DNA from: Amycolatopsis xylanica
Lineage (GTDB): Bacteria; Actinomycetota; Actinomycetes; Mycobacteriales; Pseudonocardiaceae
DNA: 64,000 nucleotides
Assembly: GCF_900107045.1 (NCBI RefSeq)
Contig: NZ_FNON01000004.1
Span: 1-64,000 of the forward strand
Direction of reading: 5' to 3'
Under the pieces are notes generated by a model. It had not been told where the DNA came from and ran no database searches. It saw nothing but the letters and a program-made list of their open reading frames with translations. Position numbers and translations under genes: made by a program. This document shows, one piece after another, positions 16,677 to 25,504 of the stretch (position 1 is its first letter; each line of letters starts with the position of its first letter).

Positions 16677-18092
16677 ATGGGCGAAATCACGACCATCAAC
16701 ATCCTGCTGATCGGCGGATGCGGCCACTGGGCAGCCAAGGAGAACCACGTTCCAGCGTTACTGAAGATGAAGGAGCAGGGCACACCGGTCCGGGTCGGCG
16801 CGATCTGTGATCCGCGCGATCCCTACCGGGACGGCATCGCCGCCGCCGGCATGGGACCACTGACCACGCTGCTGGGGCTCGACGCGCCGAAGTGGCTCAA
16901 CCCGGCGGGCATGTCACCTGCCGAGGTTCACCACATGCTGGACGGCTTGCACGCCGACGAGCGTTTCGACGCCGTCATCATCGCCTGCGACCCGGTGCAC
17001 CACACGGTCTACCTGCGCTGGGCGACCATCCGCGGGGTGTCCGCGTTGTGCGACAAGCCCATCGTCTGCGCGGAAAACGCGTCGTGGGATCCGGTGAACG
17101 CTCTGCGCATCGAAACCGAGTACGAAGACCTCCTGCACACGGTCGCGCGACAGGACAAGACCTTCCATATCGCGGTGCCACTGCGCAGGCGGGCGAACGA
17201 CGCCTACTTGACCGTCGCCAAGGAGATCCAGGATGTCTACGGCGAGTTCAAGCAGGGTGTCACGAGCATCAATCTGGTGAAAAACGCCGGCATGTACCGG
17301 TTTCCGGCCGAGTACGCGCTCGGGGACGCACACGGCTATCGGTCGGGGGTCGGGTCGCTGGCGTTCTCCAGCTACCACTTCATCGACGTTCTCGCGTGGT
17401 ATCTGTCCGAGGCGCCAGGCAAGGCGACCCGGCTCTCGCTGACCATGCCCTACCTGCGGCGGCTCGGTGACTACCTCAAGACCGACGAGGCCACCATGCT
17501 CGGCGAACTGCTCGGCGGCCAGGAGGCAGGCACGAGCGTCGATCTGCCGCCGGAAATGCTTCGCGCCGAGGTGGACTTCGTATTCCATGCCGAATTGCTG
17601 GACGAGGACGATACCAAGCTGGGATTGATCTCCTATTCGTGCTTCAACAACACCTACTCCCATCGCACGACCGGCCTGAGCGAGATCGACAGCGTGGATC
17701 TGGTGCCGTTCCGGGAAAAGGGGCGGATGTCCCAGTTCGTCATGGACATCAACCAAGGGAATCTGCAGCACCTGGTCATGCGCAAGAACGATGTCGTCGG
17801 CGAGGACTACGAGATCGAGATCCAGCGTCGGCGTAACCCGCGTATCAGTGACGAACCCCGGCGGGACTGGAACTTCGCCAACGCACACGCCGGCAGCCAG
17901 GTGACACCGCAGGACCTCACCCGGGGATTCGTGCACCTCGCCGCGAAGCAGGAAGTGGCGCCGGAGATCCGCCGCCAGATGTCCTTCCTGCACGAGCAGC
18001 GGCTCAGTCACCGGCTGTTCTCGGGGTGCTATCAGCTGATCGCCCAGGACTTCGCCGACAGCACGCCTGCTCGGCGCCTGATCCAGCTGTGA
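16677..18092 (+). CDS. Gfo/Idh/MocA family oxidoreductase
   Basis: A 471-aa NAD(P)-dependent oxidoreductase. The Rossmann segment INILLIGGCGHWAAKENH is at the N-terminus; VSALCDKPIVC replaces the usual EKP motif with DKP, a common variant. The C-terminal half is longer than in a typical 340-380-aa member. ATG 16677 fits best; the open frame extends 47 codons further but with no family similarity. It is an isolated gene downstream of a STAND regulator and its substrate (sugar, inositol or a modified sugar) cannot be told. Confidence 0.8.
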   Translation: MGEITTINILLIGGCGHWAAKENHVPALLKMKEQGTPVRVGAICDPRDPYRDGIAAAGMGPLTTLLGLDAPKWLNPAGMSPAEVHHMLDGLHADERFDAVIIACDPVHHTVYLRWATIRGVSALCDKPIVCAENASWDPVNALRIETEYEDLLHTVARQDKTFHIAVPLRRRANDAYLTVAKEIQDVYGEFKQGVTSINLVKNAGMYRFPAEYALGDAHGYRSGVGSLAFSSYHFIDVLAWYLSEAPGKATRLSLTMPYLRRLGDYLKTDEATMLGELLGGQEAGTSVDLPPEMLRAEVDFVFHAELLDEDDTKLGLISYSCFNNTYSHRTTGLSEIDSVDLVPFREKGRMSQFVMDINQGNLQHLVMRKNDVVGEDYEIEIQRRRNPRISDEPRRDWNFANAHAGSQVTPQDLTRGFVHLAAKQEVAPEIRRQMSFLHEQRLSHRLFSGCYQLIAQDFADSTPARRLIQL

Positions 18093-18100
18093 AGAGAGCC

Positions 18101-18223
18101 TGACATGCGGGTGGACGCCTACCGAGGCGTGCTCCGTTCTGGGCGTTCACCGTTGTCGGACTGGCCGGTGCGGCGCTGGCCGCGGTCGCCATGCTCTCCG
18201 GGCGCCGGCTGTCGCGCGTCTGA
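18101..18223 (+). pseudogene. Remnant or frameshifted small membrane peptide
   Basis: In the frame from 18104 to the TGA at 18221-18223, a hydrophobic stretch FWAFTVVGLAGAALAAVAML followed by basic SGRRLSRV reads as a single transmembrane segment. That frame has no ATG, GTG or TTG before the segment. ATG 18105, preceded by GAAGAGAG, is in a different frame. A one-base shift would join them into a ~39-aa tail-anchored peptide. It may be a decayed gene or a sequencing error. Confidence 0.35.
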
Positions 18224-18226
18224 GGT

Positions 18227-18967
18227 TCATTGGGAGCGCAGAGCGCTCAAGTACTCGCGATTCAGGGTGGCGATGCTGTCGAGAGGAATTCCCTTGGGAC
18301 AGGAGGAGACGCATTCGCCGGTGTTCGTGCAGCCGCCGAAGTCTTCGGCGTCCATGGCGGACACCATGTTCAGCACGCGGGAGCGGCGCTCGGGCTGACC
18401 TTGGGGCAAGAGATTGAGGTGCGTGACCTTCGCCGCGGTGAAGAGCATGGCCGAGCCGTTGGGGCAGGCGGCGACGCAGGCGCCGCAGCCGATGCAGGTA
18501 GCGTTCTCGAAGGCGGAATCGGCTGCCGCTTTCGGAACCGGGGTGGCGTGGGCGTCAGGGGCCGAACCGGTCGGGACCGAGATGTAGCCGCCGGACTGGA
18601 TGATGCGGTCGAAGGCCGAGCGGTCGACCACGAGGTCCTTGATGACCGGGAAAGCCTTGGCGCGCCAGGGTTCGACGTCGATCACGTCACCGTCGCTGAA
18701 CGAGCGCATGTGCAGCTGACAGGCCGTTGTCTGCTCGGGGCCGTGTGCGCGGCCGTTGATGACGACGCCGCACATGCCGCAGATTCCCTCGCGGCAGTCG
18801 TGGTCGAAGGCGATCGGCTCCTCGCCTTTGACGATGAGGGATTCGTTCAGGACGTCGAGCATCTCCAAAAAGGACATGTCCGGGGTGATGCCGTCGACCG
18901 TGTACTCGGTCATTTCGCCCGGCAGTTCGGGGCCGGCTTGGCGCCAGGCGCGCACGGTGATCTTCAT
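18227..18967 (-). CDS. sdhB: Succinate dehydrogenase iron-sulfur subunit
   Basis: A 246-aa SdhB/FrdB protein that carries electrons from the flavoprotein to the quinone pocket. The [2Fe-2S] cysteines are in DHDCREGICGMCG plus the later TTACQL; the [4Fe-4S] site is CIGCGACVAACPNG; the [3Fe-4S] site is CTNTGECVSSCPKGIP. The ATG overlaps the sdhA stop as ATGA. It is the last gene of the sdhCAB operon. Confidence 0.95.
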   Translation of the reverse strand: MKITVRAWRQAGPELPGEMTEYTVDGITPDMSFLEMLDVLNESLIVKGEEPIAFDHDCREGICGMCGVVINGRAHGPEQTTACQLHMRSFSDGDVIDVEPWRAKAFPVIKDLVVDRSAFDRIIQSGGYISVPTGSAPDAHATPVPKAAADSAFENATCIGCGACVAACPNGSAMLFTAAKVTHLNLLPQGQPERRSRVLNMVSAMDAEDFGGCTNTGECVSSCPKGIPLDSIATLNREYLSALRSQ

Positions 18968-20895
18968 ACGTAGCTCCGCTGGGTTTGGTGAATGTAGTCG
19001 AACTGGAGCGCTTCCTTGTGCAGGACCGGCGCTTTGTCCTGGTACTCCCAGGCCGCCACATGGCTGAACCGCTCGTCGTCGCGCTGGGCCTCGCCGGTCG
19101 GCGTTTGGTGCTCCTCGCGGAAATGGCCGCCGCAGGATTCCGCGCGGACGAGTGCGTCGAGGGCCATGAGCTCGCCGAATTCCAGGAAGTCGGCCACCCG
19201 GTTGGCTTTCTCGAGTTCCTTGTTCAGCTCGGCGCCGGCGCCTGGCACGGTGACCGACTTCCAGAATTCTTCGCGGAGTTCGGGAATCCGGTCCAACACC
19301 TTGTGCAGGCCGGCTTCGTTGCGGGACATTCCGCAGTGGTCCCACAGCAAGGTCCCGAGTTCGCGGTGGAACGAGTCGACCGTGCGGTTGCCCTGGATCG
19401 AGAGGAGCCGCTCTATCCGGTCGCGTGCCTCGTTCTCTACCGCCGCGACCTCGGCCGCGTGCGGGTCGACGGGGGTGAACGCGGTCGACGCGATGTAGTG
19501 GTTGAGGGTCACCGGGAGCACGAAGTAGCCGTCCGCGAGGCCCTGCATCAGCGCCGATGCGCCGAGGCGGTTGGCGCCGTGGTCGCTGAAGTTCGCCTCG
19601 CCGATCGCGAACAGGCCGGGAATCGTGGTCTGGAGGTCGTAATCCACCCAGAGGCCACCCATGGTGTAGTGCACGGCGGGGTAGATCCGCATCGGGACCT
19701 GGTACGGATCCTCCGCGGTGATGCGGGCGTACATGTCGAACAGGTTGCCGTACTTGGCTTCCACGGCCGGTTTCCCCATCCGCGCGATGGCGGCGGCGAA
19801 ATCGAGGTAGACGCCGAGACCGCCCGGGCCGACGCCGCGGCCCGCGTCGCATTGGTTCTTCGCCGCGCGAGAGGCGACGTCGCGGGGAACCAGGTTGCCG
19901 AACGAGGGGTAGATCCGTTCGAGGTAGTAGTCGCGTTCGTTCTCGGGGATCTGATCGGGTGGGCGGTTGTCGCCCTGGCGTGCCGGTACCCAGATGCGGC
20001 CGTCGTTGCGCAGTGACTCGGACATGAGGGTGAGCTTCGATTGATGCTCGCCGGTGCGCGGGATGCAGGTCGGGTGAATCTGGGTGTAGCAGGGGTTGGC
20101 GAGGTAGGCGCCGCGCTTGTACGCGCGCCAGATCGCCGAGGCGTTGCTGCCTTTCGCGTTGGTGGACAGGTAGAAGACGTTGCCGTAGCCGCCGGTGGCG
20201 AGCACGACCGCGTCCGCGAGGTGCGTCTCGATCTCGCCGGTGATGAGGTCGCGGGCGACGATTCCGCGGGCCCGGCCGTCGATGACGATCAGGTCGAGCA
20301 TCTCGGTCCGGGGATGGAGCTCGACGTTTCCCGCGTCGATCTGGCGGGACAAGGCCTGATAGGCGCCGATGAGCAGCTGCTGCCCGGTCTGCCCGCGTGC
20401 GTAGAAAGTGCGCTGGACCTGAACGCCGCCGAAGGACCGCGTGTCGAGCAAGCCGCCGTATTCACGGGCGAACGGGACACCCTGGGCGACGCAATGGTCG
20501 ATGATCTGCGCGGAGACCTCGGACAGGCGGTACACATTCGATTCCCGCGACCGGAAATCGCCGCCTTTCACCGTGTCGTAGAAGAGCCGGTAGACGGAGT
20601 CACCGTCGTTGCGATAGTTCTTCGCCGCGTTGATTCCGCCCTGTGCCGCGACCGAATGGGCCCGGCGCGGTGAATCCTGGAAACAGAATTGGACGACGTG
20701 GTATCCCTGTTCGGCCAATGTCGCACCGGCCGAGCCGCCGGCGAGACCGGTGCCGACCACGATGACGCGGTGTTTGCGGCGATTCGCCGGATTCACCAGC
20801 TTCGCGGAGAATCTGCGCGTGTCCCAGCGATTTTCGATGGGCCCGCCCGGCGCCGCGGTATCGCTGATCGGGTCACCCAGAACGTAATCCAGCAC
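18964..20895 (-). CDS. sdhA: Succinate dehydrogenase flavoprotein subunit
   Basis: A 643-aa FAD protein that oxidises succinate to fumarate. The FAD fold VIVVGTGLAGGSAG is near residue 44; His80 in HSVAAQGGINAA is the expected covalent FAD ligand; HPTCIPRTGEHQSKL and RIYPAVHYTMGGLWVD form the dicarboxylate site. It resembles the type B enzyme with a single cytochrome subunit rather than the E. coli type. The GTG start lies 1 bp after the sdhC stop. Confidence 0.95.
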   Translation of the reverse strand: MLDYVLGDPISDTAAPGGPIENRWDTRRFSAKLVNPANRRKHRVIVVGTGLAGGSAGATLAEQGYHVVQFCFQDSPRRAHSVAAQGGINAAKNYRNDGDSVYRLFYDTVKGGDFRSRESNVYRLSEVSAQIIDHCVAQGVPFAREYGGLLDTRSFGGVQVQRTFYARGQTGQQLLIGAYQALSRQIDAGNVELHPRTEMLDLIVIDGRARGIVARDLITGEIETHLADAVVLATGGYGNVFYLSTNAKGSNASAIWRAYKRGAYLANPCYTQIHPTCIPRTGEHQSKLTLMSESLRNDGRIWVPARQGDNRPPDQIPENERDYYLERIYPSFGNLVPRDVASRAAKNQCDAGRGVGPGGLGVYLDFAAAIARMGKPAVEAKYGNLFDMYARITAEDPYQVPMRIYPAVHYTMGGLWVDYDLQTTIPGLFAIGEANFSDHGANRLGASALMQGLADGYFVLPVTLNHYIASTAFTPVDPHAAEVAAVENEARDRIERLLSIQGNRTVDSFHRELGTLLWDHCGMSRNEAGLHKVLDRIPELREEFWKSVTVPGAGAELNKELEKANRVADFLEFGELMALDALVRAESCGGHFREEHQTPTGEAQRDDERFSHVAAWEYQDKAPVLHKEALQFDYIHQTQRSYV

Positions 20896-20896
20896 G

Positions 20897-21595
20897 TTAC
20901 TTCACCACTCCCGTCATGACGCCGACCGGAACGACCGTGAATCCCGCGGTGATGACGACGGCCAGCGTCGAGCCGATCGTCTTGATCGCGCGGGCGCGGG
21001 CAGGGCGGGTGAACCCGAGGGTCTGCGCGGCGCTCCAGAAACCGTGGTTGATGTGGATGCCGACCAGCACCACCGCCACGATGTAGATCAGGTTGACCCA
21101 CCAGACCTGGAAATCCTTGACGATGTTGTAGTACGGGCTGTTCGGGTCGAATCCCGGATGCACCGCGCCGACGGTCAAATCGAGCAGGTGCCACACGATG
21201 AACAGCGCCAGGATGATCCCGCCGTACCGCATGGTGCGTGTCGCGTAGTTCGCACGGGCGCGCTGCTTGTGCGCATAACCGATCGGCCGCGCTCTGCGGT
21301 CGCGCAGCGACAACTGCGCCGCCGCGGTCGCATGCGCCGCCACCGCTGTCACGAGAACCACTCGCTGAATCCAGAGAAACCAGGAATGGTGCAGAACAGG
21401 CTCGCCGATAGTGCGCAGCCAGGCCGCATACCCGTCGAATTCGACAGCGCCGAAGAAAACCTTCAGGTTGCCGAGCATATGCAGCAACAAGAACGCCACC
21501 ATGAGCAGACCGGAGACGGCCATCACGGCTTTCTTGCCGATGGTCGTTTTCCACAGCGAGCGCAGTGACTGCGCGCGTACCAGCGTGCTGGGCAT
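20897..21595 (-). CDS. sdhC: Succinate dehydrogenase cytochrome b558-type subunit
   Basis: A 232-aa membrane anchor with five hydrophobic helices. Its His residues (LLHMLGN, HHSWFLW, AAHATAAAQ, WHLLDLT, GIHINHGFW) are placed as in the diheme b558 family of Bacillus-type succinate dehydrogenases, in which one protein replaces SdhC and SdhD. Start ATG 21595. It is the first gene of sdhCAB and is divergent from a LysR gene. Confidence 0.92.
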   Translation of the reverse strand: MPSTLVRAQSLRSLWKTTIGKKAVMAVSGLLMVAFLLLHMLGNLKVFFGAVEFDGYAAWLRTIGEPVLHHSWFLWIQRVVLVTAVAAHATAAAQLSLRDRRARPIGYAHKQRARANYATRTMRYGGIILALFIVWHLLDLTVGAVHPGFDPNSPYYNIVKDFQVWWVNLIYIVAVVLVGIHINHGFWSAAQTLGFTRPARARAIKTIGSTLAVVITAGFTVVPVGVMTGVVK

Positions 21596-21651
21596 AACCG
21601 GACGGTAGGAGCCGGATCGGCATTGGGCAAAGTGATGAAGACTGTCGTCGC

Positions 21652-21668
21652 GATAGTCGTCGTCTATC
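21652..21668. promoter_or_regulatory. LysR-type T-N11-A operator
   Basis: GATAG-tcgtcgt-CTATC is a dyad containing TAG-N7-CTA, that is the T-N11-A core typical of LysR-type regulators. It lies in the 81-bp space between sdhC and the LysR gene, 8 bp before the LysR GTG, where it could give autorepression and control of sdhCAB. Confidence 0.6.
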
Positions 21669-21676
21669 ATGGCAGC

Positions 21677-22600
21677 GTGCAGATCAATCAGCTGCGATAT
21701 TTCGTGGCGCTCAGTGACACAGCTCACTTCACGCAGGCTGCCGCTCAGCTGGGAGTCACCCAGCCGTCCTTGTCGCAGCAGATCAAAGCACTCGAGAACA
21801 GTGTCGGCAGTCAGCTGGTTCATCGCACCAGGAGCCGGATCGAACTCACCGAAGCAGGCGCGGCGCTGCTCCCCATCGCCCGTCGCATCCTCGCCGACAT
21901 CGCCACCGCCGAGCGGGAGATATTGGCACTGAACGACTTGCAGGCTGGCCAAGTGCGGCTGGGCGCGACGCCGTCGCTCTGCACCGGCCTGCTGCCGCCG
22001 ATGCTCATGGCCTTCCGGCGCGACCACCCGAACATCCAGCTGCACATCCGCGAAGGCGGCTCGCACGACCTGCGGGCGAAACTGTCCGAGGGCGCGCTCG
22101 ATCTCGCCCTGGTGATCGATTCCCCGCTCACCGATGACCATGTGCTGGAAGCCGTGCCGTTGCTGACCGAGGAACTGGTCGTGGTGTCCGCACTGCATCA
22201 GCCCCGGCCGGTACCGCGTCCCCGGATCCACATCCGGGAACTGCGAGGCCGCCCGCTGGTGATGTTCCGCGAGGGCTACGACCTCCGTGAAGCGACCCTC
22301 AAGGCTTGCCGCGCCGAGGGTTTCGAGCCCACGCTCGCGATCGAGGGCGGTGAAATGGACGCCGTGCTGGAGTTCGTCGGCGCCGGCGCCGGCATCGCGG
22401 TGGTGCCGACGACCGTGGTCCGGGACCGGCTCCACCGGACACCGATCGCCCTGCCTGGCATGAGCCGCACCGTCTCACTGGCACACCGCCGTGGCATCAC
22501 CCCGACGCGGGCCGCGCAGGCACTGCACGACACGATCACGCGATTCCTCGGCGAGACCGCCGAGGCGGGCCTGCTGCCCGCCGGCGTGCGCCCCATCTGA
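21677..22600 (+). CDS. LysR family transcriptional regulator of the sdh operon
   Basis: A 307-aa LysR protein. The winged helix at the N-terminus reads INQLRYFVALSDTAHFTQAA, then LGVTQPSLSQQIKALE; the C-terminal part is the LysR substrate-binding domain. The GTG at 21677 gives the family-typical QINQLRYF start, so an upstream ATG at 21623 is rejected. It is divergent from sdhC with a T-N11-A dyad between them, so regulation of sdhCAB in response to a metabolite is likely (inference). Confidence 0.88.
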   Translation: MQINQLRYFVALSDTAHFTQAAAQLGVTQPSLSQQIKALENSVGSQLVHRTRSRIELTEAGAALLPIARRILADIATAEREILALNDLQAGQVRLGATPSLCTGLLPPMLMAFRRDHPNIQLHIREGGSHDLRAKLSEGALDLALVIDSPLTDDHVLEAVPLLTEELVVVSALHQPRPVPRPRIHIRELRGRPLVMFREGYDLREATLKACRAEGFEPTLAIEGGEMDAVLEFVGAGAGIAVVPTTVVRDRLHRTPIALPGMSRTVSLAHRRGITPTRAAQALHDTITRFLGETAEAGLLPAGVRPI

Positions 22601-22633
22601 CCCCTACCCCGGCCGCTCGGCGGGTCGGTTGAA

Positions 22634-22658
22634 CGTTGTGAACGGGGCGTTCACAACG
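22634..22658. repeat. GTGAACGGGGCGTTCAC palindrome
   Basis: CGTTGTGAAC and its inverse GTTCACAACG flank a 5-nt centre. It lies 34 bp after the LysR stop. It is one of the short-palindrome families of the window that share a G/C centre but differ in arm sequence. Confidence 0.75.
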
Positions 22659-22716
22659 CTGAGCGACGCATACGCCCCGCTCATTACGTCCACCCTGCCC
22701 GAAGCCTGCGTGAGGT

Positions 22717-22766
22717 GGGTCGTGCGCGTTGCGGGCGGTTCTAACCGCCCGCAACGCGCACGACCC
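22717..22766. repeat. Long perfect palindrome, copy 3 (divergent arms)
   Basis: Fifty bases: a 24-nt arm starting GGGTCGTGCGCGTTGCGGGC, a 2-nt centre CT and a perfect inverse arm. The family signature GTCGTG...GGTT-CT-AACC is kept while the middle of the arm is changed to GCGCGTTGCG on both sides, so the pairing was preserved through the changes. Confidence 0.85.
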
Positions 22767-22850
22767 CGCGCAGGCACGCCCCGGTTGGCTTTCCGCCCAA
22801 AGAGCACCGCCTGGGTCGACAAATGTTCACTTCATGACTACCAACGAGGT

Positions 22851-23441
22851 ATGACACCACGTCCTGGGGAACGCTGGATCGACGCGGCACACCTTCCGGT
22901 GGACCTTGTCGCACTCATCGACGCTCTCGGTCCGGGCGAAGACGTGCTCATCACCCGTGACGGTGAGCCGATCGCGTCGATCTCCGGCACGGTCAACGCC
23001 GAGCGCCTGCCGCGGGATTCCGACGATGTCACGGTCGTGGCCACCGCGATGAAGCTTTCGGCGTCGGCACGGGCGTCGTTGTCGGAGCAGCTCGGGCCGG
23101 ACTACATCGTGCTGGACATGAACTCGGCGCCCAAAAGTGTCGATGTGCTGCTGACGCCGCCGCACAGCCCGCAGCTGATCGGGCACCTCAAGGCGCTGTT
23201 CCCCAAGGCACGGGTGGTCATCGCGGAAATCGAGGACGACGAGTTCGGCGTGAGCTTCGAGGGGCCGGTCCGGCGGCTTCTCGACGCCGGGGCCGACACC
23301 TATCTCCCGCCCAGCTCGATTCCCCGGCTCGCGCGGCAACTCGACAGGGCCGTCACTCACCTGAACCAGCTCACCGGGGATGCTTCGGTGCCGCTGACGA
23401 TCGAGTCTGCGGAAGTCCACAATGGCCTCGAGGGCGCTTAG
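22851..23441 (+). CDS. Hypothetical protein: antitoxin-like N-terminus plus receiver-like domain
   Basis: A 196-aa protein of unknown function. Residues 1-45 contain DVLITRDGEPIASISG, which resembles the Phd/YefM antitoxin dimerisation strand. The remaining part (about 75-180) alternates strands and helices: DVLLTPPHSPQLIGHLKALF, ARVVIAEIEDDEFG, LLDAGADTYLPPSSI and a final helix, a fold pattern like a response-regulator receiver but without the phosphorylatable Asp at its usual place. No toxin gene is adjacent. Start ATG 22851 follows ACGAGGT. Confidence 0.65.
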   Translation: MTPRPGERWIDAAHLPVDLVALIDALGPGEDVLITRDGEPIASISGTVNAERLPRDSDDVTVVATAMKLSASARASLSEQLGPDYIVLDMNSAPKSVDVLLTPPHSPQLIGHLKALFPKARVVIAEIEDDEFGVSFEGPVRRLLDAGADTYLPPSSIPRLARQLDRAVTHLNQLTGDASVPLTIESAEVHNGLEGA

Positions 23442-23550
23442 CGGAACGTGACTTGCGCCGTGCGCTCATGATCGAGCGGCGATGAGCCGATAGGTTGGGA
23501 TGGATCTTGCCGCCCAGTCGCCACGGCGACGCACCGAAGGTTGACCGAGA

Positions 23551-24807
23551 ATGATTCCCACAGTCCTCGCCGCCGCCGCGGTGGCCATGGTCCGTTCGCT
23601 CGCGGCGTTGCGGCTGCAGCGCTGGAATCTCGGGGCACCGGCGATGATGGTGCTCGGGGGAATCCTCATTGGACTGCTCGTCCAGGACTCGGTCGCCGCC
23701 GCGCTGAACACCGATGTGGCGCAGCATGTCGCCGAGATCATCCTGGCGTTCCTGCTGTTCGTCGACGCGACCGAGATCCGCGGCGGCAGGCTGTGGGGCA
23801 ACTCGCCGGGCGTGGCCGGGCGGATGCTGCTGCTGGCGCTGCCGCTGAGCCTGGGCTCGGCGATGCTGCTGGGCGCGCTGCTCTTCCCGGATCTGTCGTG
23901 GACGATGCTGCTGATCATCGCGTGCGTGGTGATGCCGATCGACTTCGCGCCGAGTGAGGGGGTCGTGCGTGATCGGCGGCTGTCGGCGCGGGTGCGCAGT
24001 GTGCTGAACGTCGAGGGCGGCTACAACGACGGCATCGTCACGCCGGTGTTCGTGTTCGCGCTGCTGCTGGCGGGCAGTGGTGAGGACGCCCCCAAGACGC
24101 CGCTGGGCGCGCTCGGGACGGCCGTGTCGCAGGCGGCGATCGCGATCGGGGTCGGGCTCGCGTTCGGCAGCCTGGTCGCGTGGCTGATGCACCGGACCGA
24201 CCGGGCGGGCTGGACGTCGGCCCAGACGCGGCGGATCACCGTCGCGCTGACCCCGCTGGTGGCTTACTCGCTGGCCGTACAGCTCGGCGGGAACGGGTTC
24301 GTGACGTCGTTCGTGTGCGGGATCGCGTTCCGGTACGTGCACCGGCTGCTCGTCGCGCGCGCGATCCACCGCGCGCCCGCCGGGCAACGCGGGCACGCGC
24401 TGACCGCGCTGACCAGGGACTTCGGGTTGCTGGAGGACGTGACCGCGCTGATGACCATGACCATGTGGTTCGTCGTCGGCCTCGCGGCCGTGGTGATGTT
24501 CGTGCTCGGGATCAGCTGGCAGGCCATCGTGTTCTGCGTCGCCGCGCTCACCCTGCTCCGGCTCGTGCCGGTGCTCCTGTCGCTGTTCGGCGCGCCGCTC
24601 CCCCGCCGCGACCGGCTGCTGATCGGCCTGCTCGGGCCGCGCGGGACGACCACCATCGTGTTCGGCCTGATCGCGTTCAACGGCCTGCCGGACGGCACCC
24701 CGGCCGACACGGTCCTGCTGACCACCGTGCTGTGCGTGATCGGCAGCGTGCTGCTGCACGGCGCGGGCTCGGAGACGGTCATCCGCCGCCTCGGGACCGT
24801 CAAGTAA
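23551..24807 (+). CDS. CPA1-type cation/proton antiporter
   Basis: A 418-aa membrane protein with about 12 helices. Typical features of Na+/H+ antiporters of the NhaP/CPA1 group include LLFVDATEIRGGRLW, the central PSEGVVRDRRLSARVRSVLN with NVEGGYNDG (the conserved ND that carries the ion), and GLLGPRGTTTIVFGLIAFN near the C-terminus. Its 3' end overlaps the convergent TetR gene by 8 bp. Confidence 0.88.
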   Translation: MIPTVLAAAAVAMVRSLAALRLQRWNLGAPAMMVLGGILIGLLVQDSVAAALNTDVAQHVAEIILAFLLFVDATEIRGGRLWGNSPGVAGRMLLLALPLSLGSAMLLGALLFPDLSWTMLLIIACVVMPIDFAPSEGVVRDRRLSARVRSVLNVEGGYNDGIVTPVFVFALLLAGSGEDAPKTPLGALGTAVSQAAIAIGVGLAFGSLVAWLMHRTDRAGWTSAQTRRITVALTPLVAYSLAVQLGGNGFVTSFVCGIAFRYVHRLLVARAIHRAPAGQRGHALTALTRDFGLLEDVTALMTMTMWFVVGLAAVVMFVLGISWQAIVFCVAALTLLRLVPVLLSLFGAPLPRRDRLLIGLLGPRGTTTIVFGLIAFNGLPDGTPADTVLLTTVLCVIGSVLLHGAGSETVIRRLGTVK

Positions 24808-25453
24808 CCGAGAGCATCGGCACCAAGTACTTCCGGGCCAGCGCCTGGACCTGGGCGTCGTCGTCGAGGTCGAGCACCTGGCTTGGGGTGACCAGGAACG
24901 ACGACGACAGGCGGACCATCAGCTCGGCCACCACTTCGACGTCCACCTTGGGCGAAACCGTGCCCGCGCGCTGCTCGAGGCGGAGCCTGCTCGCGACGAA
25001 GCGCTGGACCGCGGCCAGTGTCTGGCCGCCGTCGCTGATCATGGACGGCACGACGACGTCGGGTTCGATGTCCATCAGGCCGCCGATCAGCGGGTTGCCC
25101 CGGATGGCGCGCAGAGCGCTGGTGAAGCCGAGCACCACCCGGTCGGCCACCGTGTCGGCTTGCTTGATCTCGAGCAGGAACTCGTTGAAGTAGCGGCGAA
25201 ACTCGCGGCGGATCACCTGCTCGACCAAGGCGTCCTTGGTGGTGAAGCGGCGGTAGACGGTGATGCGCGAGACGCCGGCGCGGCGGGCGACGTCCTCCAT
25301 GGTCGAGCGGCGAATGCCGATGCGGCGGAACTGCTCGTAGGCGCCGTCGAGAATGCGCGCGGTGGTCTCGTCGGCGCCCGGTTCCTGGGCGAGCGCCTCG
25401 GCGAAAGCGCGCTCCAGCACCGAGTCGGAGCCGGGGGTGGTGTCTCGGCCCAT
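24800..25453 (-). CDS. TetR regulator, probable LcpR-type repressor of the rubber oxygenase gene
   Basis: A 217-aa TetR repressor with an N-terminal extension; the helix-turn-helix is RILDGAYEQFRRIGIRRSTM followed by EDVARRAGVSRITVYRRF (about residues 33-70). It is divergent from the Lcp gene with 72 bp between the starts. In Gordonia polyisoprenivorans a TetR protein (LcpR) next to lcp controls it, so the same role is inferred here by position. Candidate operators are the GTATCA repeats at 25470-25504. Confidence 0.82.
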   Translation of the reverse strand: MGRDTTPGSDSVLERAFAEALAQEPGADETTARILDGAYEQFRRIGIRRSTMEDVARRAGVSRITVYRRFTTKDALVEQVIRREFRRYFNEFLLEIKQADTVADRVVLGFTSALRAIRGNPLIGGLMDIEPDVVVPSMISDGGQTLAAVQRFVASRLRLEQRAGTVSPKVDVEVVAELMVRLSSSFLVTPSQVLDLDDDAQVQALARKYLVPMLSVT

Positions 25454-25469
25454 TGTGTGCTCTCCTTGA

Positions 25470-25504
25470 TGATACGCGATTACGCGACTTGTATCACCGT
25501 ATCA
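25470..25504. promoter_or_regulatory. Operator candidates between TetR and Lcp genes
   Basis: TGATAC (25470-25475) and GTATCA (25491-25496) form a dyad with a 15-bp spacer; a second GTATCA follows at 25499-25504. Inside is a direct repeat TACGCGAT/TACGCGAC. The cluster sits in the middle of the 72-bp divergent spacer, where a TetR repressor could block both genes. Confidence 0.55.

Noticed and set aside
18227..19852. 541-aa minus-strand frame read as one protein
   Set aside because: The real gene is the 246-aa SdhB at its 3' end; the upstream part is out of frame with SdhA, which is the true protein there.
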